Shown one piece after another: positions 6,961 to 13,750 of a stretch of 14,221 bases of DNA. Within the stretch, counting starts at the first letter, position 1; every line of letters starts with the position of its first letter. The notes beneath the pieces are model-generated. The model ran no database searches and was not told the origin of the DNA. It saw nothing but the letters and a program-made list of their open reading frames with translations. Source of the stretch: an uncultured Mesorhizobium sp. (GTDB lineage Bacteria > Pseudomonadota > Alphaproteobacteria > Rhizobiales > Rhizobiaceae); NCBI GenBank assembly GCA_937958475.1, contig CALFXR010000177.1, positions 1 through 14,221 on the forward strand, read 5' to 3'. The translations under genes and the position numbers were made by a program.

Positions 6961-7857
6961 ATGACGACGGACATCGCCGCCACCGCCGAGATGCAGGCCG
7001 CCCTCCTCTCCCGCGCGTTGCCCTACATGCAGCGCTACGAGAACAAGACCGTGGTCGTGAAGTACGGCGGCCACGCCATGGGCAATCCGGAACTGGGCCG
7101 CGCCTTCGCCCGCGACATCGCGCTGCTGAAGCAGTCCGGCGTCAACCCGATCGTGGTCCACGGCGGCGGGCCGCAGATCGCGGCGATGCTGGCCAAGCTC
7201 GGCATCGAATCGAAGTTCGAGGGGGGCCTGCGCGTTACCGACGCCAAGACGGTCGAGATCGTCGAGATGGTGCTGGCCGGCTCCATCAACAAGGAGATCG
7301 TCGCTCTCATCAACGCCGAGGGCGAATGGGCGATCGGCCTGTGCGGCAAGGACGGCAACATGGTCTTCGCCGAGAAGGCGCACAAGACGGTGAAGGACCC
7401 GGATTCCAACATCGAGCGCGTGCTCGACCTCGGTTTCGTCGGCGAGCCCGTCGAGGTCGACCGTACCCTCCTCGACCTCCTCGCCCGCTCGGAGATGATC
7501 CCGGTGCTGGCGCCGGTGGCGCCCGGCCGCGACGGCCACACCTACAACATCAACGCCGACACCTTCGCCGGCGCCATCGCCGGCGCGCTCGGCGCCACGC
7601 GCCTCCTGTTCCTCACCGACGTGCCGGGCGTGCTCGACAAGGACAAGAACCTGATCGACGAGCTGACGGTGGCCCAGGCCAAGGCGCTGATCGCCGACGG
7701 CACCATTTCGGGCGGCATGATCCCCAAGGTCGAGACCTGCATCGAGGCGATCGAGCGCGGCGTCGAGGGCGTCGTCATCCTCAACGGCAAGACGGCGCAT
7801 GCCGTCCTGCTGGAGCTGTTCACCGAGCACGGCGCCGGCACGCTGATCGTGCCGTAA
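6961..7857 (+). CDS. argB: Acetylglutamate kinase
   Basis: A 298-residue enzyme that phosphorylates N-acetyl-L-glutamate with ATP, the second step of arginine synthesis, in the cytoplasm. Key sites are VVVKYGGHAM (31-40; catalytic Lys34), VVHGGGPQI (65-73) for phosphate binding, the substrate-binding YNINADTFAGAIA (195-207), LTDVPGVL (218-225), and SGGMIPKVE (250-258; Lys256). The N-terminal helix before strand 1 (residues 1-25), ending in YMQRYENKTVVVKYGG, is typical of hexameric kinases that are feedback-inhibited by arginine. ATG 6961 has AGGA 10 nt upstream and gives the full family length. It is divergent from the DUF2189 gene and convergent with the Lrp-type gene (25-bp gap). No other arginine gene adjoins it here, so it appears to be transcribed alone. 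Confidence 0.97.
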   Translation: MTTDIAATAEMQAALLSRALPYMQRYENKTVVVKYGGHAMGNPELGRAFARDIALLKQSGVNPIVVHGGGPQIAAMLAKLGIESKFEGGLRVTDAKTVEIVEMVLAGSINKEIVALINAEGEWAIGLCGKDGNMVFAEKAHKTVKDPDSNIERVLDLGFVGEPVEVDRTLLDLLARSEMIPVLAPVAPGRDGHTYNINADTFAGAIAGALGATRLLFLTDVPGVLDKDKNLIDELTVAQAKALIADGTISGGMIPKVETCIEAIERGVEGVVILNGKTAHAVLLELFTEHGAGTLIVP

Positions 7858-7861
7858 GTCG

Positions 7862-7876
7862 GGCCGGCGATCGGCC
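7862..7876. terminator. Short hairpin in the argB/Lrp convergent gap
   Basis: GGCCG and CGGCC arms around a 5-nt loop fill the 25-bp gap between the two facing stop codons. The stem is only 5 bp and has no T-run, so a bidirectional terminator role is possible but weakly supported. Confidence 0.25.
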
Positions 7877-7882
7877 GTCGCG

Positions 7883-8359
7883 TCAGCGCCTGAGATGGCC
7901 GAGCGGCACGCGCCCCGGCCCCTTGATGTTCTGCAGCACCAGTTGCGTGCGGACGTCGCGCACGCCCTTCAGGCGCATCAGCCGGTGCATGACGAAGTCG
8001 TTCAGCTCGTCGACGCTCGGCACCATGACGTGCAGCAGGAAGTCCTGGTCGCCGGTCAGCGTCCAGCATGACGACACCTCGTCCATGCGCTCGACCGCGG
8101 CGGTGAAGGCTTCCGGCGAGCCGTCGCTGTGGTTGGCCAGCCGCACCTGGACGAAGACCTCGACCATCAGGCCGACCGCGCGCCGGCCGACGACGGCCTG
8201 GAAACCCTTGATGATGCCGCTCGCCTGAAGGCCTTCGAAGCGCCGCGCGCAGGGCGTGTTCGACAGGCCGATCGCCTCGGCGAGCTCGGACACGGGCTTA
8301 CGGCCCTCGCGCTGGAGGATCTCCAGCATGCGCACCTCGAATTCGTCGAGCTCCGGCAT
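7883..8359 (-). CDS. Lrp/AsnC-family transcriptional regulator
   Basis: A 158-residue feast/famine regulator. The N-terminal winged helix-turn-helix (about 5-55) includes VSELAEAIGLSNTPCARRF (23-41). The RAM ligand-binding and oligomerisation domain follows (about 65-148), with VEVFVQVRL (66-74) and the effector-pocket TGDQDFLLHV (102-111). ATG 8357-8359 is preferred because a perfect GGAGG lies 5 nt upstream; an ATG at 8371 would add four residues and overlap that site. It is divergent from phhA with a palindrome in the shared gap, so it probably controls phhA and itself in response to an aromatic amino acid such as phenylalanine or tyrosine. That ligand is inferred from the neighbour. It converges on argB; I see no reason to link it to arginine. 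Confidence 0.93.
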   Translation of the reverse strand: MPELDEFEVRMLEILQREGRKPVSELAEAIGLSNTPCARRFEGLQASGIIKGFQAVVGRRAVGLMVEVFVQVRLANHSDGSPEAFTAAVERMDEVSSCWTLTGDQDFLLHVMVPSVDELNDFVMHRLMRLKGVRDVRTQLVLQNIKGPGRVPLGHLRR

Positions 8360-8364
8360 CTTTG

Positions 8365-8369
8365 CCTCC
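8365..8369 (-). promoter_or_regulatory. Ribosome binding site deciding the Lrp-type gene start
   Basis: GGAGG on the minus strand, 5 nt before ATG 8359-8357. It overlaps the alternative ATG at 8371-8369, which argues for the shorter protein. Confidence 0.7.
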
Positions 8370-8383
8370 ATACTGGCCGCCTA

Positions 8384-8400
8384 TGAGTGACTATAACTCA
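8384..8400. promoter_or_regulatory. Palindromic operator candidate in the lrp-phhA divergent gap
   Basis: TGAGT-GACTATA-ACTCA, a 17-bp sequence with perfect 5-bp arms around an A/T-rich centre, about the size of a single Lrp/AsnC dimer site. It begins about 25 bp before the regulator's ATG, so binding would cover that gene's promoter, and it lies about 90 bp before the phhA ATG. Autoregulation plus control of phhA is the natural reading. Confidence 0.5.
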
Positions 8401-8488
8401 CATATCCGCTTACAGCGATGGATTTAGGGAACTATTTCTCCTCGTCCCCGCTATCATTCCCTCAAAGACGAAACGAGGGAGAGACACC

Positions 8489-9331
8489 ATGCAGATCAGC
8501 GTCAGGGACTATGCGCGCGAATGCGCCGAGCAGGGCCTGCGCGGCGACTATTCGCTGTGCCGCGCCGATTTCACCGTCGATCAGGCCTACGACTACTCGC
8601 TGGCCGACCAGACGGTGTGGCGGACGCTGTGCGACCGGCAGATGGAGCTGACGCGGCGGCTGGCGCACGAATCCTATCTCGAGGGCGTCGCGGCGCTCGG
8701 CCTCCTGGACAGCATCCCCGACTTCGCCACGGTCAGCGAGCGGCTGAAGGCGATGACCGGGTGGACCATCGTCGCCGTGCCGGGCCTGATCCCGGCCGCG
8801 CCGTTCTTCGAACACCTCGCCAATCGCCGGTTCCCGGTGACCAACTGGCTGCGGACGGAGAGCGAACTCGATTACATCGTCGAGCCGGACATGTTCCACG
8901 ACTTCTTCGGCCACGTGCCGATCCTGACCCAGCCGTCCTTCGCCGACTTCATGCAGATGTATGGCGAGAAGGCGCAAACGCTGTTCGACCGCGGCGGCGG
9001 CGAGATGATTACCCGGCTCTACTGGTACACGGCCGAATACGGGCTGATCGAAGAGCCGGGCCGGCCGCGCAAGGCCTTCGGCGCGGGCCTGATGTCGTCC
9101 TTCACCGAGTTGAGCTTCGCAACCGAAGGCGCCGGGGCGCACCATGTCGCCTTCGACCTCGAGACGGTGATGCGCACCGGCTACGAGATCGACAGGTTCC
9201 AGCGCGCCTACTTCGTCCTGCCGTCGTTCTCGGACCTGCGCCGCGCCTTCGAGGCGGCGGATCTCGCCGGTATCGTGGCCCGCGGCAAGGACCTGCCGCC
9301 GCTCGATCCGGCGACGCTCCCGGGCCTGTAG
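8489..9331 (+). CDS. phhA: Phenylalanine 4-monooxygenase (phenylalanine hydroxylase)
   Basis: A 280-residue monomeric-type bacterial aromatic amino acid hydroxylase. It converts L-phenylalanine to L-tyrosine using O2 and tetrahydropterin, feeding tyrosine into homogentisate breakdown. The non-haem iron triad is intact: His137 and His142 in MFHDFFGHVPIL, and Glu183 in YWYTAEYGL. Pterin- and substrate-region motifs include AAPFFEHLANRRFPVTNWLR (103-122) and SSFTELSF (203-210). Length agrees with the Chromobacterium and Pseudomonas enzymes, and the regulatory ACT domain of animal enzymes is absent, as expected. ATG 8489 has GAGGGAGA just upstream. It is transcribed away from the Lrp-type regulator. 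No pterin dehydratase (phhB) gene is next to it, so cofactor recycling must be encoded elsewhere. It converges on the GMC gene 23 bp downstream. Confidence 0.97.
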   Translation: MQISVRDYARECAEQGLRGDYSLCRADFTVDQAYDYSLADQTVWRTLCDRQMELTRRLAHESYLEGVAALGLLDSIPDFATVSERLKAMTGWTIVAVPGLIPAAPFFEHLANRRFPVTNWLRTESELDYIVEPDMFHDFFGHVPILTQPSFADFMQMYGEKAQTLFDRGGGEMITRLYWYTAEYGLIEEPGRPRKAFGAGLMSSFTELSFATEGAGAHHVAFDLETVMRTGYEIDRFQRAYFVLPSFSDLRRAFEAADLAGIVARGKDLPPLDPATLPGL

Positions 9332-9346
9332 GCCGCCGGTCCTCGT

Positions 9347-9364
9347 CGGCGCCCTCAGGCGCCG
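9347..9364. terminator. 7-bp stem hairpin between phhA and the GMC gene
   Basis: CGGCGCC and GGCGCCG arms flank the 4-nt loop CTCA. It begins 15 nt after the phhA stop and includes the GMC stop codon in its loop. It could end transcription from both sides, but no T-run is present on either strand. Confidence 0.35.
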
Positions 9365-10794
9365 GCGATGCCGCCCAGGTGCTCGCCGAGCCGGCAGGCC
9401 AGCGCCGTGATCGTCGTCGTCGGGTTGCACTGGCCCGACGTGGCGAACACCGAGGAGCCGCCGATGAAGAGATTGTCGACGCCGTGGACCTTGCTATTGC
9501 GGTCGACGACGCCCTTTTCGGGATCGTCGCTCATGCGCGTCCCGCCCATGTGATGGTGGCCGGCGAGTTCCTGGTCGGTCGGGTAGTCCTCGCCGTTGAC
9601 CAGCCAGTCGGCGATGCGGACGCGCCCGATGTCCCTGGCGGCCAGCGTCTCTCCGAACAGGCGCAGGCCTTCGAGGATGGTCCGGCGCTCCATGTCCGAT
9701 TTCTTCCAGTGCAGTTCGATGCGCGGCACGCCGACCTTGTCGCGGTCGGTCTCCGACAGGCGGATGAAGTTCGAGGCCAGCGGCGCCTGTTCCCATCCGA
9801 CATAGAGCTGGGCCGCGCAGCGCAGGTTCTGGCCGAGCTGGTACGCGGCCCATTCGGCGAAGTCGGGCGCCACGCAGGCGAGATCGGCGATCACCTGCTT
9901 GACGCCGCCATAGGGCGTCTCGATCAGGCGAATGCCGAAATTCATGATCTTTCTTGCTTCCATCGCGGCCGGCGAAGGCGAGAAGAAGGCCTCGTTGGTC
10001 GTGTCGGTGGGGAAGATGCTGTAGTCAGACAGGATCGCGTCGCCGCCGAGGAACTGCGGATGCTCCATCCAGTAGCGCCCGAGCGCGGCTGCGTTGGGGA
10101 CGACGGCCCCGTTGGACTGCTGGTTCGACCACAGGAGCAGGCGGGAGTTTTCCAGGCCGCCGGTGCACGGCACGTAGTAGTCGGCGACGAAGGTCCCGGC
10201 GTCGCGGTCGCGCGACCAGATGCGCGCGCCGGTGATCCTGCGGCCGTCGCCGGCGAGTTCCGTCACATAGGTGTTGAGCACCAGCGAGATCAGCGGGCTA
10301 CGCTCGATCTCGTCATGGAACTTCTCGCCGAACTGGACGGCCGGGCTCTTGATCAGCTGCACGAGCCGAATGTCGTCCGAAATCGGGACATCGGCGCGGA
10401 AGGCGTCCAGTTCCAGGATATCGTGGACCTCTTCGAGGTATGGCTCGATATCGGCGCGGCCGATCGGCCAGCCGGTATCCGGGACCCAGGCCTTCGGCTG
10501 GAAATCGTGCGTGTCCAGCACCCGGCACCAGCCCGCCCAGTGGTTCGAGCAGCCGCCGAGGAAACGCAGCCGGGTCACGTCCAAGTCGAAATAGGGATCG
10601 CCGACCGTCTTGCCGCGGTAGAAGTCCTGCGAGTCCTCGCTCCATTCCGTGCCGCCGGCCTCGAAGATCACCGACGGCACGCCCGCCGCGGCGAGTTTAC
10701 GCGCGATCGTCGTGCCTGCGGGACCGGAGCCGATGACGCAGACCTTGGCCGTCGCGCCCGAGGCGCGGAACGATTCGAAATCGGCGAAGATCAT
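9355..10794 (-). CDS. GMC-family FAD-dependent oxidoreductase
   Basis: A 479-residue flavoprotein of the glucose-methanol-choline family, which oxidises alcohols or sugars. The FAD dinucleotide fold is CVIGSGPAGTTIARKL (19-34), with an acidic strand end at VIFEAGG (42-48). LGGCSNHWAGWC corresponds to the conserved flavin-contact loop. The active site is in the C-terminal part: HHHMGGTRM (413-421) and TSGQCNPTTTITALA with Asn457, a His/Asn pair as in pyranose-oxidase-like members. It has no signal peptide. The protein is shorter than choline dehydrogenases (about 550 aa). Its ATG overlaps the stop of an upstream 53-residue Tat-signal protein as ATGA, so the two are translationally coupled, and the small protein may carry it across the membrane. 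Substrate and electron acceptor cannot be read; no cytochrome c gene adjoins it. It converges on phhA. Confidence 0.9.
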   Translation of the reverse strand: MIFADFESFRASGATAKVCVIGSGPAGTTIARKLAAAGVPSVIFEAGGTEWSEDSQDFYRGKTVGDPYFDLDVTRLRFLGGCSNHWAGWCRVLDTHDFQPKAWVPDTGWPIGRADIEPYLEEVHDILELDAFRADVPISDDIRLVQLIKSPAVQFGEKFHDEIERSPLISLVLNTYVTELAGDGRRITGARIWSRDRDAGTFVADYYVPCTGGLENSRLLLWSNQQSNGAVVPNAAALGRYWMEHPQFLGGDAILSDYSIFPTDTTNEAFFSPSPAAMEARKIMNFGIRLIETPYGGVKQVIADLACVAPDFAEWAAYQLGQNLRCAAQLYVGWEQAPLASNFIRLSETDRDKVGVPRIELHWKKSDMERRTILEGLRLFGETLAARDIGRVRIADWLVNGEDYPTDQELAGHHHMGGTRMSDDPEKGVVDRNSKVHGVDNLFIGGSSVFATSGQCNPTTTITALACRLGEHLGGIAGA

Positions 10795-10952
10795 TTCAGA
10801 TCTCCGCGCTTGAGGATCCAGCCGCCGACCTCGACGATCGCATTCGGATCGACGTCCTTCGGCAGCGAGACGAGGAGGGGGATTGCGGTGGTCGCGAGCA
10901 GCGCCTGAATCAGGCGGCGGCGGGATAGATCGACGGCGGCAGATCGCGCCAT
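10791..10952 (-). CDS. 53-residue twin-arginine signal protein coupled to the GMC oxidoreductase
   Basis: A very small protein with the Tat motif SRRRLIQ (10-16), a hydrophobic stretch (about 14-30), and a short tail reading DPNAIVEVGGWILKRGDLK (35-53). ATG 10950-10952 has GGAG 8 nt upstream. The stop overlaps the GMC start by 4 bp (ATGA), which strongly supports translation. In gluconate, sorbitol and FAD-glucose dehydrogenases a Tat-bearing small subunit of roughly 150-200 residues carries the flavin subunit out as a hitchhiker. This one consists of little more than the signal and a tail, so it may be a minimal version, a remnant, or a membrane anchor. No Ala-X-Ala cleavage site is obvious after the hydrophobic stretch, which favours an uncleaved anchor. 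I do not recognise a named family. A frame running upstream to 11771 overlaps the transporter gene and is not used. Confidence 0.75.
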   Translation of the reverse strand: MARSAAVDLSRRRLIQALLATTAIPLLVSLPKDVDPNAIVEVGGWILKRGDLK

Positions 10953-11051
10953 GGGTTGGGCTCCGTATCTGTGTTCACCCGCGCGGGGCCGGTCCCGGCC
11001 GGGGCCTTTGCGAGCTGTCGCGATCAACGACGCCAGAACCGTGCCAGACCA

Positions 11052-11073
11052 CGGTAAACCAGCCCTTTTACCG
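11052..11073 (-). terminator. Hairpin immediately after the DMT transporter stop
   Basis: CGGTAAA (11052-11058) and TTTACCG (11067-11073) form a 7-bp stem with an 8-nt loop, starting 1 nt past the transporter stop codon on the minus strand. There is no T-run. It separates the transporter from the Tat/GMC pair and could be a weak terminator or a 3' stability hairpin. Confidence 0.35.
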
Positions 11074-11074
11074 G

Positions 11075-11980
11075 TCAGCGGAACGCAAGCAGGGTTAAGA
11101 TTCCGCAAACGATCAGGATGCAGCCGGCCACCTCCAGCCAGTTGATGCGCTCCTTGAACAGGTAGACCGTGGACAGGAAGGTGAAGACCATCTCGACCTG
11201 CGCCAGCGACTTCACCACCGCCGCCTGTTGCAGCGTCATGGCGAAGAACCAGCCGAAGGAAGCGCTGGCCCCGACCAGGCCGACGACGAGCGACGGCTTC
11301 CAGGCGCGGACGATTCGCCCGATCTCCGACCTGTCGCGCCAGACCATCCAGGCCGACATCAGCACTGTCTGGAACACGATGACGACCGCCAGCGTCACCG
11401 CCGCCTGCATCAGCGCGTTCGGCCCGCCGAGCGACAGCGAGGCGGCACGGTAGGCGACCGCCGAGACGCCGAAGGCCGTCCCGGATGCCAGGCCTATCAG
11501 CGCGTTCCTGCCGAACACCGAGGTGAGCAGCGTCCGCCAGGTGAACGCCACGTGCGCGACCGAGATCAGCATGACGCCGAACACGGAGATCGCGATCGCG
11601 GCGATGACGCCCGTGGAGACGGACTCGCCCAGGAAGAGCAGGCCGAACAGCGCCGCCTGCGCCGGTTCGGTCCGCGAATAGGCCGTGCCGACCGCGAAGT
11701 TGCGGTGGGAGAAGAGGTGGATCAGGAGGAACGTCGCGGTTATCTGCGAGACGCCGCCGACGAGACACCACAGGGCGAACTCGGCGTTGAGCGCCGGAAA
11801 GGGATAGTCCGCGGCGAGGTTGAGCACGCCGACGAAGAACAGCGCGAAGGGCACGCCAAAGCCGAAGCGCACGAAGGTCGCGCCCGTCGTGCCCATGACG
11901 TTCTTCAGATGCTTCTGCATCGCCGAGCGGACGTTCTGCAGGAACGCCGCGGCGAGCGTGACGGGAATCCAGAGTTCCAT
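11075..11980 (-). CDS. DMT-superfamily (EamA-type) transporter
   Basis: A 301-residue inner-membrane protein of the drug/metabolite transporter superfamily, with about ten hydrophobic helices arranged as two EamA repeats (about 5-143 and 158-299). The end of repeat one is TEPAQAALFGLLFLGESV (104-121), and repeat two closes with the matching VEMVFTFLSTVYLFKERI (262-279), the typical helix with a conserved Glu near its start and a KER/GE turn. Length is normal. ATG 11978-11980 begins directly with the first helix; the ribosome site is poor. Substrates in this superfamily include amino acids, nucleotide sugars and other small metabolites, and none can be assigned here. It sits 122 bp upstream of the Tat/GMC pair on the same strand, across a hairpin. 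Joint transcription with that pair is possible but unproven. Confidence 0.9.
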   Translation of the reverse strand: MELWIPVTLAAAFLQNVRSAMQKHLKNVMGTTGATFVRFGFGVPFALFFVGVLNLAADYPFPALNAEFALWCLVGGVSQITATFLLIHLFSHRNFAVGTAYSRTEPAQAALFGLLFLGESVSTGVIAAIAISVFGVMLISVAHVAFTWRTLLTSVFGRNALIGLASGTAFGVSAVAYRAASLSLGGPNALMQAAVTLAVVIVFQTVLMSAWMVWRDRSEIGRIVRAWKPSLVVGLVGASASFGWFFAMTLQQAAVVKSLAQVEMVFTFLSTVYLFKERINWLEVAGCILIVCGILTLLAFR

Positions 11981-12126
11981 GGGCCGGCGGGAGCTAGGTT
12001 GTTGCCGCGGGCAGGCTTAGACGTTTCGCTGCCGGATGGAAACGATCAACCGTTGCGCCACGATCGCCGCGGCCGGCGGCGCGACGGCCGCGCGGTCGGG
12101 CATTTCGCGGACAGGGATGGACGCGC

Positions 12127-12888
12127 TCAGGCCGCGGCGGCCTGGACCGGGGCGAAGACGGTGCGGTTGCGGCCGGTGCGCTTGGCCTCGTAGAGCTTGC
12201 GGTCGGCGGCGCGCATCAGTTCCGGAACGGTCGCCCCTTGCGGGCAGGCGGTGCCGCCGATCGAGACGGTGAGCGGCACGGTCGCCTCGCGGTCCGGCCG
12301 GAAGCGGATCATCTCGACTTCGTGACGGATGCGTTCGGCGACCCGCCTCGCCTCGTCAGCCGTGGCGCCGACGAGGAAAGCCGCGAACTCCTCGCCGCCG
12401 ATGCGGCCGAGAATGTCGCCGCTGCGCACGCCGCGGGCGATCGCGGCGGTGATCTCGAGCAGCGCGTCGTCGCCGGTGAGATGGCCGTAATTGTCGTTGA
12501 TCTTCTTGAAGTGGTCGGCGTCGATGATCAGCAGCGCGCCGCGGTCCGACTTGCGCCTCGTCCCCTCGATCGCGGCAAAGAACGTCTCGCGGTTGAGCAT
12601 GCCGGTCATCTCGTCGAGCTTCGACTTCTCGGCGAGCCGGCGATGCGCGGCGGCGAGTTCGGTGTGGGCGCGGGTCAGTTCGCGATGCGCGGCGCGAAGG
12701 CGGCGGCCCTGGTAGAGAGTCCAGCCGCTGGCCGGCCACGCCACCAGCAACGGACAGGCCACGCACAGGATCAGCGCGTTGCCGTCGACGGCGCCGCCGG
12801 TCACGGCCATCGCGACGGTCGCGATCGCGAGGGACGCCAGGGCAGAGGCGACAGCGATCAGACCCGATTTCAGAATTACGCTTTTCAT
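12127..12888 (-). CDS. Membrane-bound diguanylate cyclase (GGDEF domain)
   Basis: A 253-residue enzyme predicted to make cyclic di-GMP from two GTP. Two transmembrane helices (about 7-30 and 37-56) with a very short outside loop anchor it. A helical linker (60-92) with repeated AHREL/AHTEL/AHRRL units is likely a dimerising coiled coil. The GGDEF domain covers 90-246, starting with DEMTGMLNRETF (92-103) and containing IIDADHFKKINDNYGH (121-136), the active-site GGEEF (164-168), and SIGGTA (209-214). An inhibitory RxxD site (Arg155, Asp158) lies exactly five residues before GGEEF, so product inhibition is expected. ATG 12886-12888 has GGGGAG 8 nt upstream; the frame stays open to 13107, but that part is not protein-like and overlaps the nucleotidase gene. 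There is no periplasmic sensor domain, so the input signal is unclear. It is divergent from the HAD gene. Confidence 0.93.
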   Translation of the reverse strand: MKSVILKSGLIAVASALASLAIATVAMAVTGGAVDGNALILCVACPLLVAWPASGWTLYQGRRLRAAHRELTRAHTELAAAHRRLAEKSKLDEMTGMLNRETFFAAIEGTRRKSDRGALLIIDADHFKKINDNYGHLTGDDALLEITAAIARGVRSGDILGRIGGEEFAAFLVGATADEARRVAERIRHEVEMIRFRPDREATVPLTVSIGGTACPQGATVPELMRAADRKLYEAKRTGRNRTVFAPVQAAAA

Positions 12889-12951
12889 GCACTGCTCCCC
12901 GACGTCGCGGAACATGCCAGCAAGCGCTGAAGGGCTGGTTTCGCTGTCCGC

Positions 12952-12957
12952 TACAAT
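12952..12957 (+). promoter_or_regulatory. Candidate -10 element for the HAD nucleotidase gene
   Basis: TACAAT in the A/T-rich patch of the 151-bp gap between the cyclase and nucleotidase genes, about 83 nt before the nucleotidase ATG. The overlapping patch reads TAAAAT on the other strand and could also serve the cyclase gene. No clear -35 is seen for either direction. Confidence 0.3.
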
Positions 12958-13039
12958 TTTATCGGTCGGGCATTTTCGCGCCGCCGATTGGTCGTGCGCC
13001 GGCTCTGGCCAGGGGCACGATTCGTGCGATAAGGGCGCC

Positions 13040-13750
13040 ATGACGAACCGTCCCGATCCCGCCCGCTTCGCCCACGTCACCGACTGGGTGTTCGACCTCG
13101 ACAACACGCTCTACCCGCATCACACGAACCTGTTCGCGCAGATCGACGTGAAGATGACGGCCTATGTCTCCGAACTGCTGCGCCTGCCGCGCGACGAGGC
13201 CCGCGCCCTGCAGAAGGTGCTCTACAAGGACTACGGCACCACGATGAACGGGTTGATCACGCTGCACGGCATCGACCCGGACGACTTCCTCGAAAAGGTC
13301 CACGACATCGACTATTCGTGGGTGGAGCCCGCACCGCTGCTCGGCGAGGCCATCCGCGCCCTGCCCGGCCGCAAGTTCATCTTCACCAACGGCGACCGCG
13401 GCCATGCCGAGCGCACCGCGCGCCAGCTCGGCATCCTCGACCATTTCGACGACATCTTCGACATCGTCGCCGCGGGCCTGACGCCGAAGCCGGCGCGCAA
13501 GACCTACGACCGCTTCGTCGAGCTGCACGGCGTGGTCGGCCCCAATGCGGCGATGTTCGAGGACCTGGCGCGCAATCTCTCCGTGCCCAAGGCGCTCGGC
13601 ATGACGACGGTTCTCGTCGTGCCGAACAATTTCGAGCCAACATTCTCGGAGATATGGGAGCGCGACCCGGCGTTCGACGACGAGGTCGACTTCGTCACCG
13701 ACGACCTGACGGAGTTCCTGCGCACCGTCCTGGGGACCGCCACCGCTTGA
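13040..13750 (+). CDS. HAD-family pyrimidine 5'-nucleotidase
   Basis: A 236-residue haloacid-dehalogenase-type phosphatase resembling the yeast Sdt1/Phm8 pyrimidine 5'-nucleotidase group. All four HAD motifs are visible: WVFDLDNTLYP (16-26; nucleophile Asp19, acid/base Asp21), FIFTNGD (113-119), KPARKTYD (150-157) with the catalytic lysine, and MFEDLARNL (172-180) with metal ligands Glu174 and Asp175. The helical cap lies at about 27-108. ATG 13040 has AAGGG 5 nt upstream. The protein probably dephosphorylates UMP/CMP or similar compounds in nucleotide house-cleaning; the exact substrate is inferred from the family. Its stop codon overlaps the probable TTG start of the DUF817 gene, implying an operon. 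In rhizobial genomes as I recall them, this gene is found close to argB and dapD; here argB lies 5 kb away. Confidence 0.92.
   Translation: MTNRPDPARFAHVTDWVFDLDNTLYPHHTNLFAQIDVKMTAYVSELLRLPRDEARALQKVLYKDYGTTMNGLITLHGIDPDDFLEKVHDIDYSWVEPAPLLGEAIRALPGRKFIFTNGDRGHAERTARQLGILDHFDDIFDIVAAGLTPKPARKTYDRFVELHGVVGPNAAMFEDLARNLSVPKALGMTTVLVVPNNFEPTFSEIWERDPAFDDEVDFVTDDLTEFLRTVLGTATA

Noticed and set aside
8521..10908. 795-codon open frame on the plus strand
   Set aside because: It runs through phhA in a wrong frame and antisense through the GMC gene. It is rich in Arg, Ala and Gly with no domain, as expected of shadow frames in GC-rich DNA.
10953..11771. Upstream extension of the 53-residue Tat protein to 326 residues
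   Set aside because: It would cover much of the transporter gene in another frame and is Arg/Gly-rich there. The ATG at 10952 has a ribosome site and puts the Tat motif at the N-terminus.
12068..12092. CGCGGCC/GGCCGCG inverted repeat downstream of the cyclase gene
   Set aside because: The loop is 11 nt, the arms are pure G/C in a very GC-rich stretch, and there is no T-run, so chance is likely.
12889..13107. N-terminal extension of the diguanylate cyclase
   Set aside because: The extra 73 residues overlap the divergent HAD gene and its control region, and a strong ribosome site marks ATG 12888.
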